The notes beneath the pieces are model-generated. The model made no database searches. It saw only the letters and a program-made list of their open reading frames with translations, and was not told where the DNA came from. Below, piece after piece: positions 39,647 through 47,528 of a stretch of DNA of 64,000 bases. Origin of the DNA: Mycetocola tolaasinivorans (lineage in GTDB: Bacteria > Actinomycetota > Actinomycetes > Actinomycetales > Microbacteriaceae); NCBI RefSeq assembly GCF_003667565.1, contig NZ_RCUX01000012.1, forward strand, positions 1 to 64,000, in the 5' to 3' direction. A program made the translations under genes and the position numbers. Position 1 is the first letter of the stretch. The number at the start of each line of letters is the position of its first letter.

Positions 39647-39652
39647 ACGTCG

Positions 39653-39658
39653 ATCCTA
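39653..39658 (-). promoter_or_regulatory. -10 hexamer (TAGGAT) for leaderless LuxR gene
   Basis: On the minus strand TAGGAT ends six bases before ATG 39646, matching the window-wide leaderless pattern. Confidence 0.45.
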
Positions 39659-39731
39659 GTGAACTTACGTACCTCAAATGGTGGACAAAAAGTATCAATA
39701 TGTCGGCAACTCGGTGCGAGGCTAATGCCGT

Positions 39732-40169
39732 CTAATCAGTCGCTTTTGCGGGCTCTCCGTCGCGTGCACGCTGCAGGAAGGTTCCCGCGGTCACCGCGGC
39801 AAATGAGCGGGCGAGAATACTCTCCAGCACGGCCACATCGACGCGGTCCAGTCGCGCGATATAGAGGCACCCGACGCCGGTCTTGTGCGGGCCCAGTAGG
39901 GCGAGTTCTGCCGCATAGGTGCCGATGCCGTCCGCCAGGTAGATCACCGTTGCGGACGCCCGTGGCGCGAAGCCCGCCGCGGGAGCGGTGCCGGAGTGCC
40001 CGCTCTCGTATCGGTAGTGGTACTCGCCGAAGCTGATGATCCCCTTCCAGAGGTGGGGTTCCAGCCCGGTAACGCGGCGCAGGGTCTCGATCAGCGTGAG
40101 CGCATCGTCGCGTCGCGTGGCCGAGGTGAGGGCATCGAGGCGTTCGGCGATCTCTACGGGCAGTGGCAT
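39732..40169 (-). CDS. DUF1801 domain protein
   Basis: A 145-residue small soluble protein of the DUF1801 (YdhG-like, CyaY-like fold) family: VTGLEPHLWKGIISFGEYHY and TVIYLADGIGTYAAELALLG followed by GVGCLYIARLDRVDVAVLES are typical. Members occur across actinobacteria with no assigned reaction. A purine-rich AGAGGA precedes the ATG. It lies 16 bp beyond the toxin-antitoxin-like pair on the same strand and may be cotranscribed. Confidence 0.75.
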   Translation of the reverse strand: MPLPVEIAERLDALTSATRRDDALTLIETLRRVTGLEPHLWKGIISFGEYHYRYESGHSGTAPAAGFAPRASATVIYLADGIGTYAAELALLGPHKTGVGCLYIARLDRVDVAVLESILARSFAAVTAGTFLQRARDGEPAKATD

Positions 40170-40185
40170 GGAGAATCCTCTCGGG

Positions 40186-40719
40186 TCAGTAGCTACTCAG
40201 ATGGGCGAGTACGCGCTCTCGGCGAAGAGCTTCTGCATCGTCAACGAGTCGCGCGCGTTCCACGAGAACGGGCACCTCGAGTAAGTGCGCTCTAATAAGT
40301 GCATTTACAAAGGCGACATCTTTCTCGCGTGCGGCGATAAGCTTGCTTATCGCAAGATCATGTGGGTCGAGAAAATGTGGCGTTGCAGGGTGAGATGATT
40401 GCAGGTCCCACTGGACGAGCCGATGTCTCCACCCTGCCGGAAGAACCGCGGTTTCGATATGAATTCTCTCGGCGTAGATTCCGTTCATCGCGTGAAAACC
40501 GCTGAATTCCCCAATCGCACCCTCAACCCTGTCTGCCTTGGACCGCGCGGGGTCATCGAGGAAGGCGATATCGGCTTCAATCGAGGTCGTCGCTTCGACA
40601 GGCAGATCATCTTCCTCATACGTTCCGAGAATAGATTGGGATCCAATGACGAGGACGTTCGCGTCCTCAACTACGCGTGATGCCGCCCTCAGCAGGTGCG
40701 CGAGCTGATTTCGATTCAT
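40186..40719 (-). CDS. DUF6036-like nucleotidyltransferase-fold protein, possible toxin
   Basis: A 177-residue protein. VLVIGSQSILGTYEEDDLPV with SIEADIAFLDD reproduces the glycine-serine plus acidic-pair pattern of nucleotidyltransferase-fold proteins (GS at 26-27, Glu48/Asp50), followed by FLDPHDLAISKLIAAREKD, a helix typical of DUF6036/AbiEii-like families. Its ATG overlaps the stop of the helix-turn-helix gene. This pairing of an excisionase-type DNA-binding protein with a nucleotidyltransferase recurs in actinobacteria and resembles type II or IV toxin-antitoxin modules; toxicity is not shown. Confidence 0.65.
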   Translation of the reverse strand: MNRNQLAHLLRAASRVVEDANVLVIGSQSILGTYEEDDLPVEATTSIEADIAFLDDPARSKADRVEGAIGEFSGFHAMNGIYAERIHIETAVLPAGWRHRLVQWDLQSSHPATPHFLDPHDLAISKLIAAREKDVAFVNALIRAHLLEVPVLVERARLVDDAEALRRERVLAHLSSY

Positions 40720-41219
40720 GCGATCAGCAACCCGTGAGGTTCGGCGCGATGAGCGGCGAAATTGCGCAGCACTTTTGCCCGCTGTTTCTCCGTGAGCACT
40801 CCCGCGAAAGGACTATTTTGTCTGAGCTCGATCGACTGCCGATCGATGCCGACCAGCGCGCGTCGAACATCATCGATGCCGCGATCAAGAATTGCCTCCC
40901 ACTGATTTAGATAGTGAACGCTCATCCCATCGCTGCGGTGGAGCCCCTGCCAACGGTGAAGGTTCTGACGAGCGATCCTTATTACGCGTTCTGGATCCAG
41001 AATGAGCTGCCCCAAGACGACCTCGTGCAGCCAGAGAGACCGCTGTTCGTCAGGTGTGAGGGGATTCGTCAGGTTTTCAATATCACGCGGGGAAATGCGC
41101 CGATGCTTTCCCACGCGTGTGAAGGGTAGCTCGCCGCGCTCGCACAGATCGACGACGTGCTGGCGCGATACGCCCAGCAAAACAGCGGCGGTGCCGGTAC
41201 TCATCAGCGTCTGATCCAT
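40716..41219 (-). CDS. excisionase-type helix-turn-helix protein, possible antitoxin
   Basis: A 167-residue protein with an N-terminal MerR/excisionase-like HTH (STGTAAVLLGVSRQHVVDLC, then PFTRVGKHRRISPRDIE), and a helical C-terminal part of ~110 residues (WLHEVVLGQLILDPERVIRI). It overlaps the downstream DUF6036-like gene by four bases (ATGA), the usual layout of an antitoxin that represses the operon and a toxin translated behind it. A TAGAGT hexamer six bases before the ATG and TTGTGT 16 bp further up form a good leaderless promoter. Next to tRNA-Ser, a common insertion site. Confidence 0.7.
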   Translation of the reverse strand: MDQTLMSTGTAAVLLGVSRQHVVDLCERGELPFTRVGKHRRISPRDIENLTNPLTPDEQRSLWLHEVVLGQLILDPERVIRIARQNLHRWQGLHRSDGMSVHYLNQWEAILDRGIDDVRRALVGIDRQSIELRQNSPFAGVLTEKQRAKVLRNFAAHRAEPHGLLIA

Positions 41220-41489
41220 ACCTGCACTCTAATCGCAAACACCAAAAACACAATAGAATCCGGGGGAGCGTCTATTCGTAGCGCGAGCCATGCGTACGTG
41301 GTGCGACACGGCCGCGGTGAGCTCACCCCCACTTCACGGGTGATGTTCAGCAAGCGGAATTGGCGCGGTGGGCGGGGGTGAAAATGCCGCCTCCGCGTCG
41401 CGAATGTGAGGCCGCGGGCACGGGGTGCGCGGCGATCTTGGCGGCGCATTCGCGGGAGAGTGCACGCGAAAACCGCGTCCGGAAAAGCC
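41220..41489. other. gap between toxin-antitoxin-like module and tRNA-Ser terminator
   Basis: 270 bases with only the promoter of the helix-turn-helix gene at its left end. Short overlapping frames exist on both strands but none has a ribosome site or recognisable protein. No attachment-site duplicate of the tRNA end is visible in the window. Confidence 0.5.
41226..41231 (-). promoter_or_regulatory. -10 hexamer (TAGAGT) of the helix-turn-helix gene
   Basis: On the minus strand TAGAGT ends six bases before ATG 41219; a TTGTGT lies 16 bp further upstream as -35. Confidence 0.5.
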
Positions 41490-41517
41490 AAAATCCCCTG
41501 GATAACCAGGGGATTTT
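41490..41517 (-). terminator. terminator of tRNA-Ser
   Basis: A perfect 12-bp stem (AAAATCCCCTGG, 41490-41501, with 41506-41517) and four-base loop begins four bases beyond the tRNA CCA end; on the minus strand the stem ends in TTTT. Confidence 0.8.
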
Positions 41518-41520
41518 TTG

Positions 41521-41610
41521 TGGCGGAGAATGGGGGATTCGAACCCCCGAGGGCTGTAACACCCAACACGCTTTCCAAGCGTGCGCCATAGGCCACTAGG
41601 CGAATTCTCC
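41521..41610 (-). tRNA. tRNA-Ser (GGA anticodon)
   Basis: The minus strand reads GGAGAATTCGCCTAGTGGCC at the 5' end, an anticodon arm with loop TTGGAAA (anticodon GGA), a long variable arm typical of serine tRNAs, the T arm GGGGGTTCGAATCCCCC and an encoded 3' CCA. The acceptor stem GGAGAAT pairs with ATTCTCC. Length 90 bases. A terminator follows immediately. Confidence 0.95.
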
Positions 41611-41760
41611 AAGGCGGTTGCACGAGGCAACGAACAACATCATACCCAGAAGGTGGGGCGAGTTCCTAACCGGGAGTGTCGGGGCGCGTCGGATGCGACA
41701 AACGATCGTTCGTCAACACCCCGGCACTGTTGCTGAAATGTGATCCAGAGTAAAATCGGG

Positions 41761-41766
41761 TAAGCT
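41761..41766 (+). promoter_or_regulatory. -10 hexamer (TAAGCT) of the SRP RNA gene
   Basis: TAAGCT lies six bases before the expected 5' end of the SRP RNA at about 41773. No clear -35 is seen. Confidence 0.45.
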
Positions 41767-41771
41767 AACTG

Positions 41772-41868
41772 ATGACTCCTCGCGTGGCGTCATCCAGGCC
41801 AACTCCCCCAGGACGGAAACGTAGCAAGGGTAACCGGGCTCTGGCGGGTGCGCGAGGGGTCGTTTGCT
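41772..41868 (+). ncRNA. ffs: signal recognition particle RNA (small bacterial type)
   Basis: The segment contains the conserved helix 8 core CCAGGACGGAAACGTAGCAA...GGGCTCTGGCGGGT, with the Ffh-binding GGAA and AGCA loop elements, closed by an outer stem GACTCCTCGCG (about 41774-41784) and CGCGAGGGGTC (about 41851-41861). This RNA assembles with Ffh to target membrane proteins. Exact ends are estimated. The pta reading frame happens to stay open through it, but translation must start downstream. Confidence 0.85.
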
Positions 41869-41930
41869 TTCCGGGCCCGCCACCCGTTGGCTCGGAGGGA
41901 TTTGAGGAACACCCACCCGTACGGAGCGTA

Positions 41931-44072
41931 ATGGCGCAGAGTATCTATATCACCGCGGCCGAAGGCCACACCGGAAAATCGACGGTTGCACTGGGGGTTC
42001 TAGACGCACTGAGTCGGCGCGTCCCCCGAGTCGGCATCTTCCGTCCCATCGTGCGTATCGATGAGGGCAGCGACCGCGACTACGTGCTGGAACTGCTGGT
42101 GAAGCACGAGAGCGTGTCGCTGAACTACGACGACTGCGTGGGTGTCACCTACGAGGACGTTCACCGCGATTCCGATGAGGCCCTGGCCAACATCGTCGCC
42201 CGCTATAAGGCCGTCGAAGCGCAGTGTGACGCGGTCGTGGTGCTGGGCTCCGACTACACCGACGTCGCCGGCCCTGCTGAGTTTGGCTTCAACGCGCGCA
42301 TTGCCGCGAACCTGGGTGTCCCGGTGCTGCTGGTGCTGGGTGGCCGTGAGGGCCCCGGCACCGGTGAGGAGCTGGGTCTGTCCGCCGCCCGCGAGCCCGA
42401 CGATATGCGTCAGGTCATGGAGCAGGCACTGCAGGAGCTGCACAGCGAGCACGCCCACCTGCTGGCCGTCGTCGCGAACCGTGCCGAGGCCGCGCGTTCG
42501 GTCGAGATCGTCGAGGCGATCGAGAGCGCACTGCCCGTTGGTTCGGGTGCGCGCCCGCCGGTCTGGGCGATCCCCGAGGATCCCTTCCTCGTGGCCCCGA
42601 GTATGCAGTCGATCCTGAACGCCGTGGACGGCACCATGATCAGCGGTGACTCCGACCTGCTGCGCCGCGAGGCGCTCGGCGTTGTCCTCGCCGCGATGTC
42701 AATGGAAAACGTGCTGCCGCGCCTCACCGAGGGCGCCGTGGTCATGGTTCCGGGTGACCGCAGCGACGTGCTCCTGGCCGTGCTGCTCGCGCACGCCTCC
42801 GATAACTTCCCGTCGATCTCGGGCATTATCTTGAACGGTGGCTTTGAGCTTCCAGAGCCAGTGCAGCGTCTGCTCAACGGCCTGAAGTCGGTCACCCCGA
42901 TCATCGCCACCGAGTACGGCAGCTACCAGACCGCCGTGCGGATTACCCGTACTCGCGGCCGTCTGGCCGCCGAGTCGCCGCGAAAGTACGACTCAGCGCT
43001 CGCGCTGTTTGAACAGAACGTTCAGGTTGATCGCCTGCTCGATCTGCTGCAGGTTTCCACCACCGGCGTGGTCACCCCGCTGATGTTTGAGTATGGGCTG
43101 ATCGAGCGGGCTCGTCAGGCCCGGCGTCACATCGTGCTGCCCGAGGGAGGGGACGACCGCATTCTGCGTGCCGCCCACATCCTGCTGGCCCGCGAGGTGG
43201 CTCGGATCACGATCCTCGGCGAGCCCTTCGAGGTGCGTTCGCGCGCCATCGAGCTGGGTCTCGACATTTCTCGTGCCGAGGTGTTGTCGCCGTTTGACCC
43301 GGTACTCACCATTCGTTTTGCCGAGGAGTATGCGCGCCTGCGCGCGCATCGAGGCATGACGGTCGAGAAGGCGCGCGAGATTGTTAACGACGTCTCATAT
43401 TTTGGCACGCTGATGGTGCACCTCGGCCTCGCCGACGGCATGGTCTCGGGTGCCGCGCACACCACCGCGCACACTATTCGTCCGGGCTTTGAGATCATCA
43501 AGACCCGTCCGGGTGTGAACGTGGTGTCCAGCGTGTTCCTGATGGCCCTCGCCGACCGCGTTCTCGTCTACGGTGACTGCGCCGTGATTCCGGATCCGGA
43601 CTCCCCGCAGCTCGCGGATATCGCGATCTCCTCGGCCGAGACCGCCTCCCAGTTTGGTGTGGCGCCGAAGATCGCGATGCTCTCCTACTCCACCGGAACC
43701 TCGGGTTCGGGCGCGGATGTGGAGAAGGTTCGTGCCGCGACCGAGCTGGTGCGCGAGCGTCGCCCGGACCTCGAGGTGGAGGGGCCGATTCAGTACGATG
43801 CGGCCGCCGATGCCGCGGTCGCCGCCGCGAAGCTGCCGGGCTCGAAGGTTGCCGGCCGCGCCACCGTCTTTGTCTTCCCGGATCTCAACACCGGAAACAA
43901 CACCTATAAGGCCGTGCAGCGTTCCGCTGGCGCGGTCGCGATCGGGCCGGTCCTGCAGGGACTGAACAAGCCGATCAACGATCTGTCCCGTGGGGCCCTG
44001 GTCCAGGACATTGTGAACACCGTTGCCATCACCGCCATTCAGGCGGGTGCCGCGGCCACAAACGAGCAGTAA
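41931..44072 (+). CDS. pta: Phosphate acetyltransferase (long form)
   Basis: A 713-residue Pta of the large actinobacterial/enterobacterial type. It has an N-terminal P-loop-like BioD-related domain (IYITAAEGHTGKSTVALGVL), a central DRTGG-type domain (about 210-320), and the catalytic C-terminal domain from about residue 385 (RRHIVLPEGGDDRILRAAHI, ending VNTVAITAIQAG). It converts acetyl-CoA and phosphate to acetyl phosphate. ATG 41931 is chosen because the upstream open frame is SRP RNA; CGGAGC lies before it. ackA follows nine bp later. Confidence 0.93.
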   Translation: MAQSIYITAAEGHTGKSTVALGVLDALSRRVPRVGIFRPIVRIDEGSDRDYVLELLVKHESVSLNYDDCVGVTYEDVHRDSDEALANIVARYKAVEAQCDAVVVLGSDYTDVAGPAEFGFNARIAANLGVPVLLVLGGREGPGTGEELGLSAAREPDDMRQVMEQALQELHSEHAHLLAVVANRAEAARSVEIVEAIESALPVGSGARPPVWAIPEDPFLVAPSMQSILNAVDGTMISGDSDLLRREALGVVLAAMSMENVLPRLTEGAVVMVPGDRSDVLLAVLLAHASDNFPSISGIILNGGFELPEPVQRLLNGLKSVTPIIATEYGSYQTAVRITRTRGRLAAESPRKYDSALALFEQNVQVDRLLDLLQVSTTGVVTPLMFEYGLIERARQARRHIVLPEGGDDRILRAAHILLAREVARITILGEPFEVRSRAIELGLDISRAEVLSPFDPVLTIRFAEEYARLRAHRGMTVEKAREIVNDVSYFGTLMVHLGLADGMVSGAAHTTAHTIRPGFEIIKTRPGVNVVSSVFLMALADRVLVYGDCAVIPDPDSPQLADIAISSAETASQFGVAPKIAMLSYSTGTSGSGADVEKVRAATELVRERRPDLEVEGPIQYDAAADAAVAAAKLPGSKVAGRATVFVFPDLNTGNNTYKAVQRSAGAVAIGPVLQGLNKPINDLSRGALVQDIVNTVAITAIQAGAAATNEQ

Positions 44073-44080
44073 GGAACATC

Positions 44081-45280
44081 ATGTCCGCGGTTTTGGTAGT
44101 GAACTCTGGCTCCTCGTCGCTGAAGTATCAGCTGATTGAGATGGTCGGGGAGCAGGTTTTGGCCTCCGGTCTGATCGAGCGCATCGGTGAGGACATCGCG
44201 GTGGTTACCCACCGCAACGTGGAATCCCATGCGGATGCCCCGTTCGTCTCCGAGGTGCCGATCGCAAATCACGTCGACGCGTTTGCGGCGATGCTGGAGC
44301 GCTTTGCGGCGCACGGCCCCTCGGTTGAGGAGCATCCGGTGATCGCGGTGGGTCACCGCGTGGTGCACGGCGGTAAGCGCTTCTTCGAGGCCACCCGGAT
44401 CACCGACCTGGTGAAGATCAACATTCAGGATCTCGCCGAGCTGGCGCCGCTGCACAACCCGGCGAACCTCGACGGTATCGTCGCGGCCGAGCGGGCCTTC
44501 CCCTCCGTGCCGCACGTCGCGATCTTCGATACGGCGTTCCACTCGACCCTTCCCGAGAAGGCCTACCGGTATGCGATCGACCGCGATCTGGCCGATCGCC
44601 ACCGCGTGCGTCGCTACGGTTTCCACGGCACCTCGCACCAGTATGTGTCGCGGGCCACGGCGGAGTTCCTGGGCAAGGATGTCTCCGAGCTCAACCAGAT
44701 CATCCTGCACCTGGGTAACGGCGCATCGGCCACCGCCGTGCGCGGCGGCGAATCCGTGGACACCTCGATGGGCTTCACCCCGCTCGAGGGTCTGGTCATG
44801 GGCACGCGCAGCGGTGACGTGGACCCGGCGGTACTGGTGCACCTGCAGCGGGTGGCGGGCCTTTCGGCCTCGGATATTGACACGCTGTTGAACCGTAAGA
44901 GCGGCCTGCTCGGCCTCTCCGGTGCCGCCGATATGCGTGACCTTGAGGCTCGCGCCGCCGAGGGGGACGAGATCGCAATCACCGCCCTGGACGTCTACAA
45001 CCACCGCCTGCGCGGCTACGTGGGTAAGTACTACGTTGATCTCGAACGGGTCGACACCATCGTGTTCACCGCCGGCGTGGGTGAAAACAGCCCCCGGGTG
45101 CGCGCTCGTGCGCTGGCCGGGCTGGAGCGCCTGGGCATCAGGATCGACGCCGAACGCAACGAGGGCCGCGGCGGCCCGAAGATCATCTCCACCGATGACT
45201 CCGAGGTGACCGTGCTCGTGGTCCCCACCAATGAGGAGCTCGAGATCGCCCGCCAGACGCTGGCCGCGATCGAGCGTTAG
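44081..45280 (+). CDS. ackA: Acetate kinase
   Basis: A 399-residue acetate kinase that makes ATP and acetate from acetyl phosphate. VNSGSSSLKYQLIE carries the N-terminal Asn/Ser/Lys signature, GHRVVHGGKRFFE and FDTAFHSTLPEKAYRYA are substrate-side motifs, and HLGNGASATAVRGGESVDTS is the phosphate-binding segment. It forms one operon with pta; AAGGAACATC precedes the ATG. A strong terminator follows. Confidence 0.95.
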   Translation: MSAVLVVNSGSSSLKYQLIEMVGEQVLASGLIERIGEDIAVVTHRNVESHADAPFVSEVPIANHVDAFAAMLERFAAHGPSVEEHPVIAVGHRVVHGGKRFFEATRITDLVKINIQDLAELAPLHNPANLDGIVAAERAFPSVPHVAIFDTAFHSTLPEKAYRYAIDRDLADRHRVRRYGFHGTSHQYVSRATAEFLGKDVSELNQIILHLGNGASATAVRGGESVDTSMGFTPLEGLVMGTRSGDVDPAVLVHLQRVAGLSASDIDTLLNRKSGLLGLSGAADMRDLEARAAEGDEIAITALDVYNHRLRGYVGKYYVDLERVDTIVFTAGVGENSPRVRARALAGLERLGIRIDAERNEGRGGPKIISTDDSEVTVLVVPTNEELEIARQTLAAIER

Positions 45281-45298
45281 GGCCGGATAAACGTCGAG

Positions 45299-45338
45299 GC
45301 CGCGGAGGGTATTCCCTCCGCGGCCGCGATGTTTTTTT
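45299..45338 (+). terminator. intrinsic terminator after ackA
   Basis: GCCGCGGAGGG (45299-45309) pairs perfectly with CCCTCCGCGGC (45314-45324), followed by seven T residues at 45332-45338. Confidence 0.9.
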
Positions 45339-45354
45339 GGGGGGCGATGCCCGC

Positions 45355-46659
45355 TTAGGAGGCGGGAGCCACTCCGCGCTTGCGGGTACTGCCCGCGGCA
45401 CGAGTGCGCGGACGGGAGGCTACCGAGGGCGTGGGTACCAGTTCACGCTCTTCCTTGGTGACGGGGGTTTCTTCCCCCTCCTCGTCCCCGGTGCGAGCTG
45501 GGGCCGTCTGCTTCGTCTTCTTTGCCTTCCCCGCTGCGGTGACAGGGCCCGGCTGTGCCACGGACGTTGCGGCCGTGGAGTCGTCTTCGGCCCCGCCCCC
45601 GGGCCCGGTGGCCTCGAGGCGTGCCTCGCGGTAGCCGCCGTGGATACGGTCGATGAGGCCCTTCCAGGTGCGGTCGCGGATGAAGATGAAGTCGATCGCG
45701 ATCATCGTCAGCGAGAACCAGGGCAGGCCCATCGTCACACCGATGCCGATGTGGAAGCTCATGATCGCGATCAGGGCGATGATGCGGGTCGGGCGGGTCA
45801 GCAGCATCAGCGGGAAGCACATCTGCATGATCATCGAGCCGACGGTAAGGAACGCCACCAGGGGTGCCCAGGTGGTGATCAGTTCGGTGAGGAACGGCCA
45901 GGTCCCGAACCGCTCGGTGGAGAGCGGGTTGTAGATCGCGTATCCACTTGACCACGGTGTTCCGCCGGCCTTGTAGAGGGCACCTGAGACATACACGAAC
46001 GATACCTGTGCGGTCAGGATCACCAAAACGAGGTTGTGGAAAAGATTGCTGACCTCGCGCGGCAGGATCCGCTGGGTGCCGTTCTTTCTCCGGCGACGAG
46101 CGTCCAGCGACCAGCGGCCGGCGGTGTCGGCGAAGAGGAAGAAGAACAGGGCGATGCGGTACATGTTGTCGCCCTGATCGCCGATCATATCGTTGGCCTC
46201 AATGAAGCTGACCCAGAGGACGAAGTACACCGGCAGGACAATCTTGATGCGCCACCCCAGAATTACCAGCACCGCGAGCAGCATCAGCAAGACGTACAGT
46301 GCGGTGTAGGCGACATCGTTGGTGATGGCGTTGTGGAACGAACTGAAGATCCAGATTTTTGGGAAATCGCTCTTGATGTTGGCGACCTCGTCATTCCATA
46401 CCGAACCCGATCCGAATGAGTACAGGCGGGTGCGGAAGTTTGTGAGCAGCAGGCCCAGCCCGGTGACGCCAAAGACGATCCGGGAGACGGCGATGCCGTA
46501 ACGGGCCTTCTTAGAATCCAGCAGCCAGGATTCGGCAAACCGCCAGCCGCGAACGGGCAGGGAGATCAGGAGCTTCCAGCCGTCACGGATCAGACCGGCC
46601 AGCATCGTGCCCATCGTGCGCAGCCACTGCTGCGGACTCAGGCGAACCCTTTCGCTCAT
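45355..46659 (-). CDS. HTTM (gamma-carboxylase-like) membrane protein
   Basis: A 434-residue membrane protein. After ~50 residues, several hydrophobic helices (ARYGIAVSRIVFGVTGLGLL, YVLLMLLAVLVILGWRIKIV, PVYFVLWVSFIEANDMIGDQ) match the HTTM domain, the membrane module shared by vitamin K-dependent gamma-carboxylase and Bacillus SdpB. The last ~100 residues are a polar, Thr/Arg/Glu-rich cytoplasmic tail. Its ATG overlaps the DUF5819 stop (ATGA), so both products are made together. The site residues of eukaryotic carboxylases cannot be assigned. Likely processes or exports the anchored protein encoded upstream. Confidence 0.8.
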   Translation of the reverse strand: MSERVRLSPQQWLRTMGTMLAGLIRDGWKLLISLPVRGWRFAESWLLDSKKARYGIAVSRIVFGVTGLGLLLTNFRTRLYSFGSGSVWNDEVANIKSDFPKIWIFSSFHNAITNDVAYTALYVLLMLLAVLVILGWRIKIVLPVYFVLWVSFIEANDMIGDQGDNMYRIALFFFLFADTAGRWSLDARRRRKNGTQRILPREVSNLFHNLVLVILTAQVSFVYVSGALYKAGGTPWSSGYAIYNPLSTERFGTWPFLTELITTWAPLVAFLTVGSMIMQMCFPLMLLTRPTRIIALIAIMSFHIGIGVTMGLPWFSLTMIAIDFIFIRDRTWKGLIDRIHGGYREARLEATGPGGGAEDDSTAATSVAQPGPVTAAGKAKKTKQTAPARTGDEEGEETPVTKEERELVPTPSVASRPRTRAAGSTRKRGVAPAS

Positions 46660-47420
46660 TTGTTGATCCCCTCATACTGAGCACGGAAGATATCGCCGAA
46701 GGCCGCATCTGACTGGCCCTCCTTGACGAGGTCGGCACGCCAGCCGATATCCGCCACCTGCGCGGCCGGGCGCTTGGCCTCGGGATTGTTGCGTTCGGCA
46801 AACGGAATGACGTTTGTGCGGCTCACGCGGAACTGCACTCGATCGGGGGTGCCCCACAGCGCTGTGGCAACCTGGGTTGCATAGGCACGGGCCATCCGGT
46901 CCGCGAAGAGATAGTTGTTGACCGCGGCGTTTTGGCCGCCGCCTCCGAGCGCCTCGCCCATCCTGGCCTCGGCATCATCGCCCTTGAAATAGCCCAGGGC
47001 AACGACCTTCTTCTGCTCATCGGTCAGCGCGTCATATCGACCCTTGACCGTGCTGGCGAGCTCACTGGACTGGATACCGGCCCGCGGCGGGAACAGGTTG
47101 TTTCGGAGCATTGAGAGCTCGACCGCGGTGGCATCCACCCAGTCTTGAAGTTCGGGTTCGCCGCCATTCGGGGCAGCCCAGGCGCGTACCTCAAATCGGT
47201 AGTCGCCATTGATCGGCTCGGGAGCAAATACGCTCCAGGACTGGCCGAACATGGGGATCATATAGCTGGTGAGCGCGTTGCCTGGAACAACGTCACGCAG
47301 GGGAGTGGGCGGTGCTATCCAGAGGAATGAGGCGAGGACGTGCCAGCCGGTGAAGAGAACCGCCACTACGGTGACGATGCGGATTCCAAGGGAGCGGGGA
47401 GCGAGAGTTTTTTTACCCAC
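46656..47420 (-). CDS. DUF5819 family membrane-anchored protein
   Basis: A 254-residue protein with one N-terminal membrane helix (IRIVTVVAVLFTGWHVLASF) and an extracytoplasmic domain containing MFGQSWSVFAPEPINGDYRF, the hallmark of DUF5819, a family frequently encoded beside HTTM proteins. GTG 47420 behind AAAGG is preferred; the frame open to 47516 would run through two strong hairpins. Coupled to the HTTM gene and located 108 bp below the anchored surface protein. The pairing recalls SdpA/SdpB, which mature a secreted peptide in Bacillus; similarity to SdpA itself is only architectural. Confidence 0.75.
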   Translation of the reverse strand: MGKKTLAPRSLGIRIVTVVAVLFTGWHVLASFLWIAPPTPLRDVVPGNALTSYMIPMFGQSWSVFAPEPINGDYRFEVRAWAAPNGGEPELQDWVDATAVELSMLRNNLFPPRAGIQSSELASTVKGRYDALTDEQKKVVALGYFKGDDAEARMGEALGGGGQNAAVNNYLFADRMARAYATQVATALWGTPDRVQFRVSRTNVIPFAERNNPEAKRPAAQVADIGWRADLVKEGQSDAAFGDIFRAQYEGINK

Positions 47421-47442
47421 GGTTGAAAGCCTTTCGAGACTA

Positions 47443-47520
47443 CCTCGTGCCGGCCGGGAGATCCGGCCGGCACGAGGGGAAGAGCCGGTGTCGGGGCACC
47501 CAGGGCACCCCGACACCGGC
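47443..47520 (-). other. two strong hairpins between surface-protein and DUF5819 genes
   Basis: Hairpin A: 13-bp stem 47484-47496 with 47508-47520. Hairpin B: perfect 15-bp stem 47443-47457 with 47463-47477, five-base loop. Neither has a T-run. In transcript order they follow the surface-protein stop and precede the DUF5819 start, so they could give partial termination or protect the upstream mRNA. Confidence 0.65.
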
Positions 47521-47528
47521 GAGGGAGA

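Noticed and set aside
41389-41489. possible protein-coding gene between the toxin-antitoxin-like pair and tRNA-Ser
   Set aside because: Several short frames overlap on both strands, none with a ribosome site, and some run through the tRNA; composition is not gene-like.
41772-41930. N-terminal extension of pta through the SRP RNA region
   Set aside because: The frame is open by chance; the sequence is structured RNA, and the conserved Pta N-terminus begins at ATG 41931.
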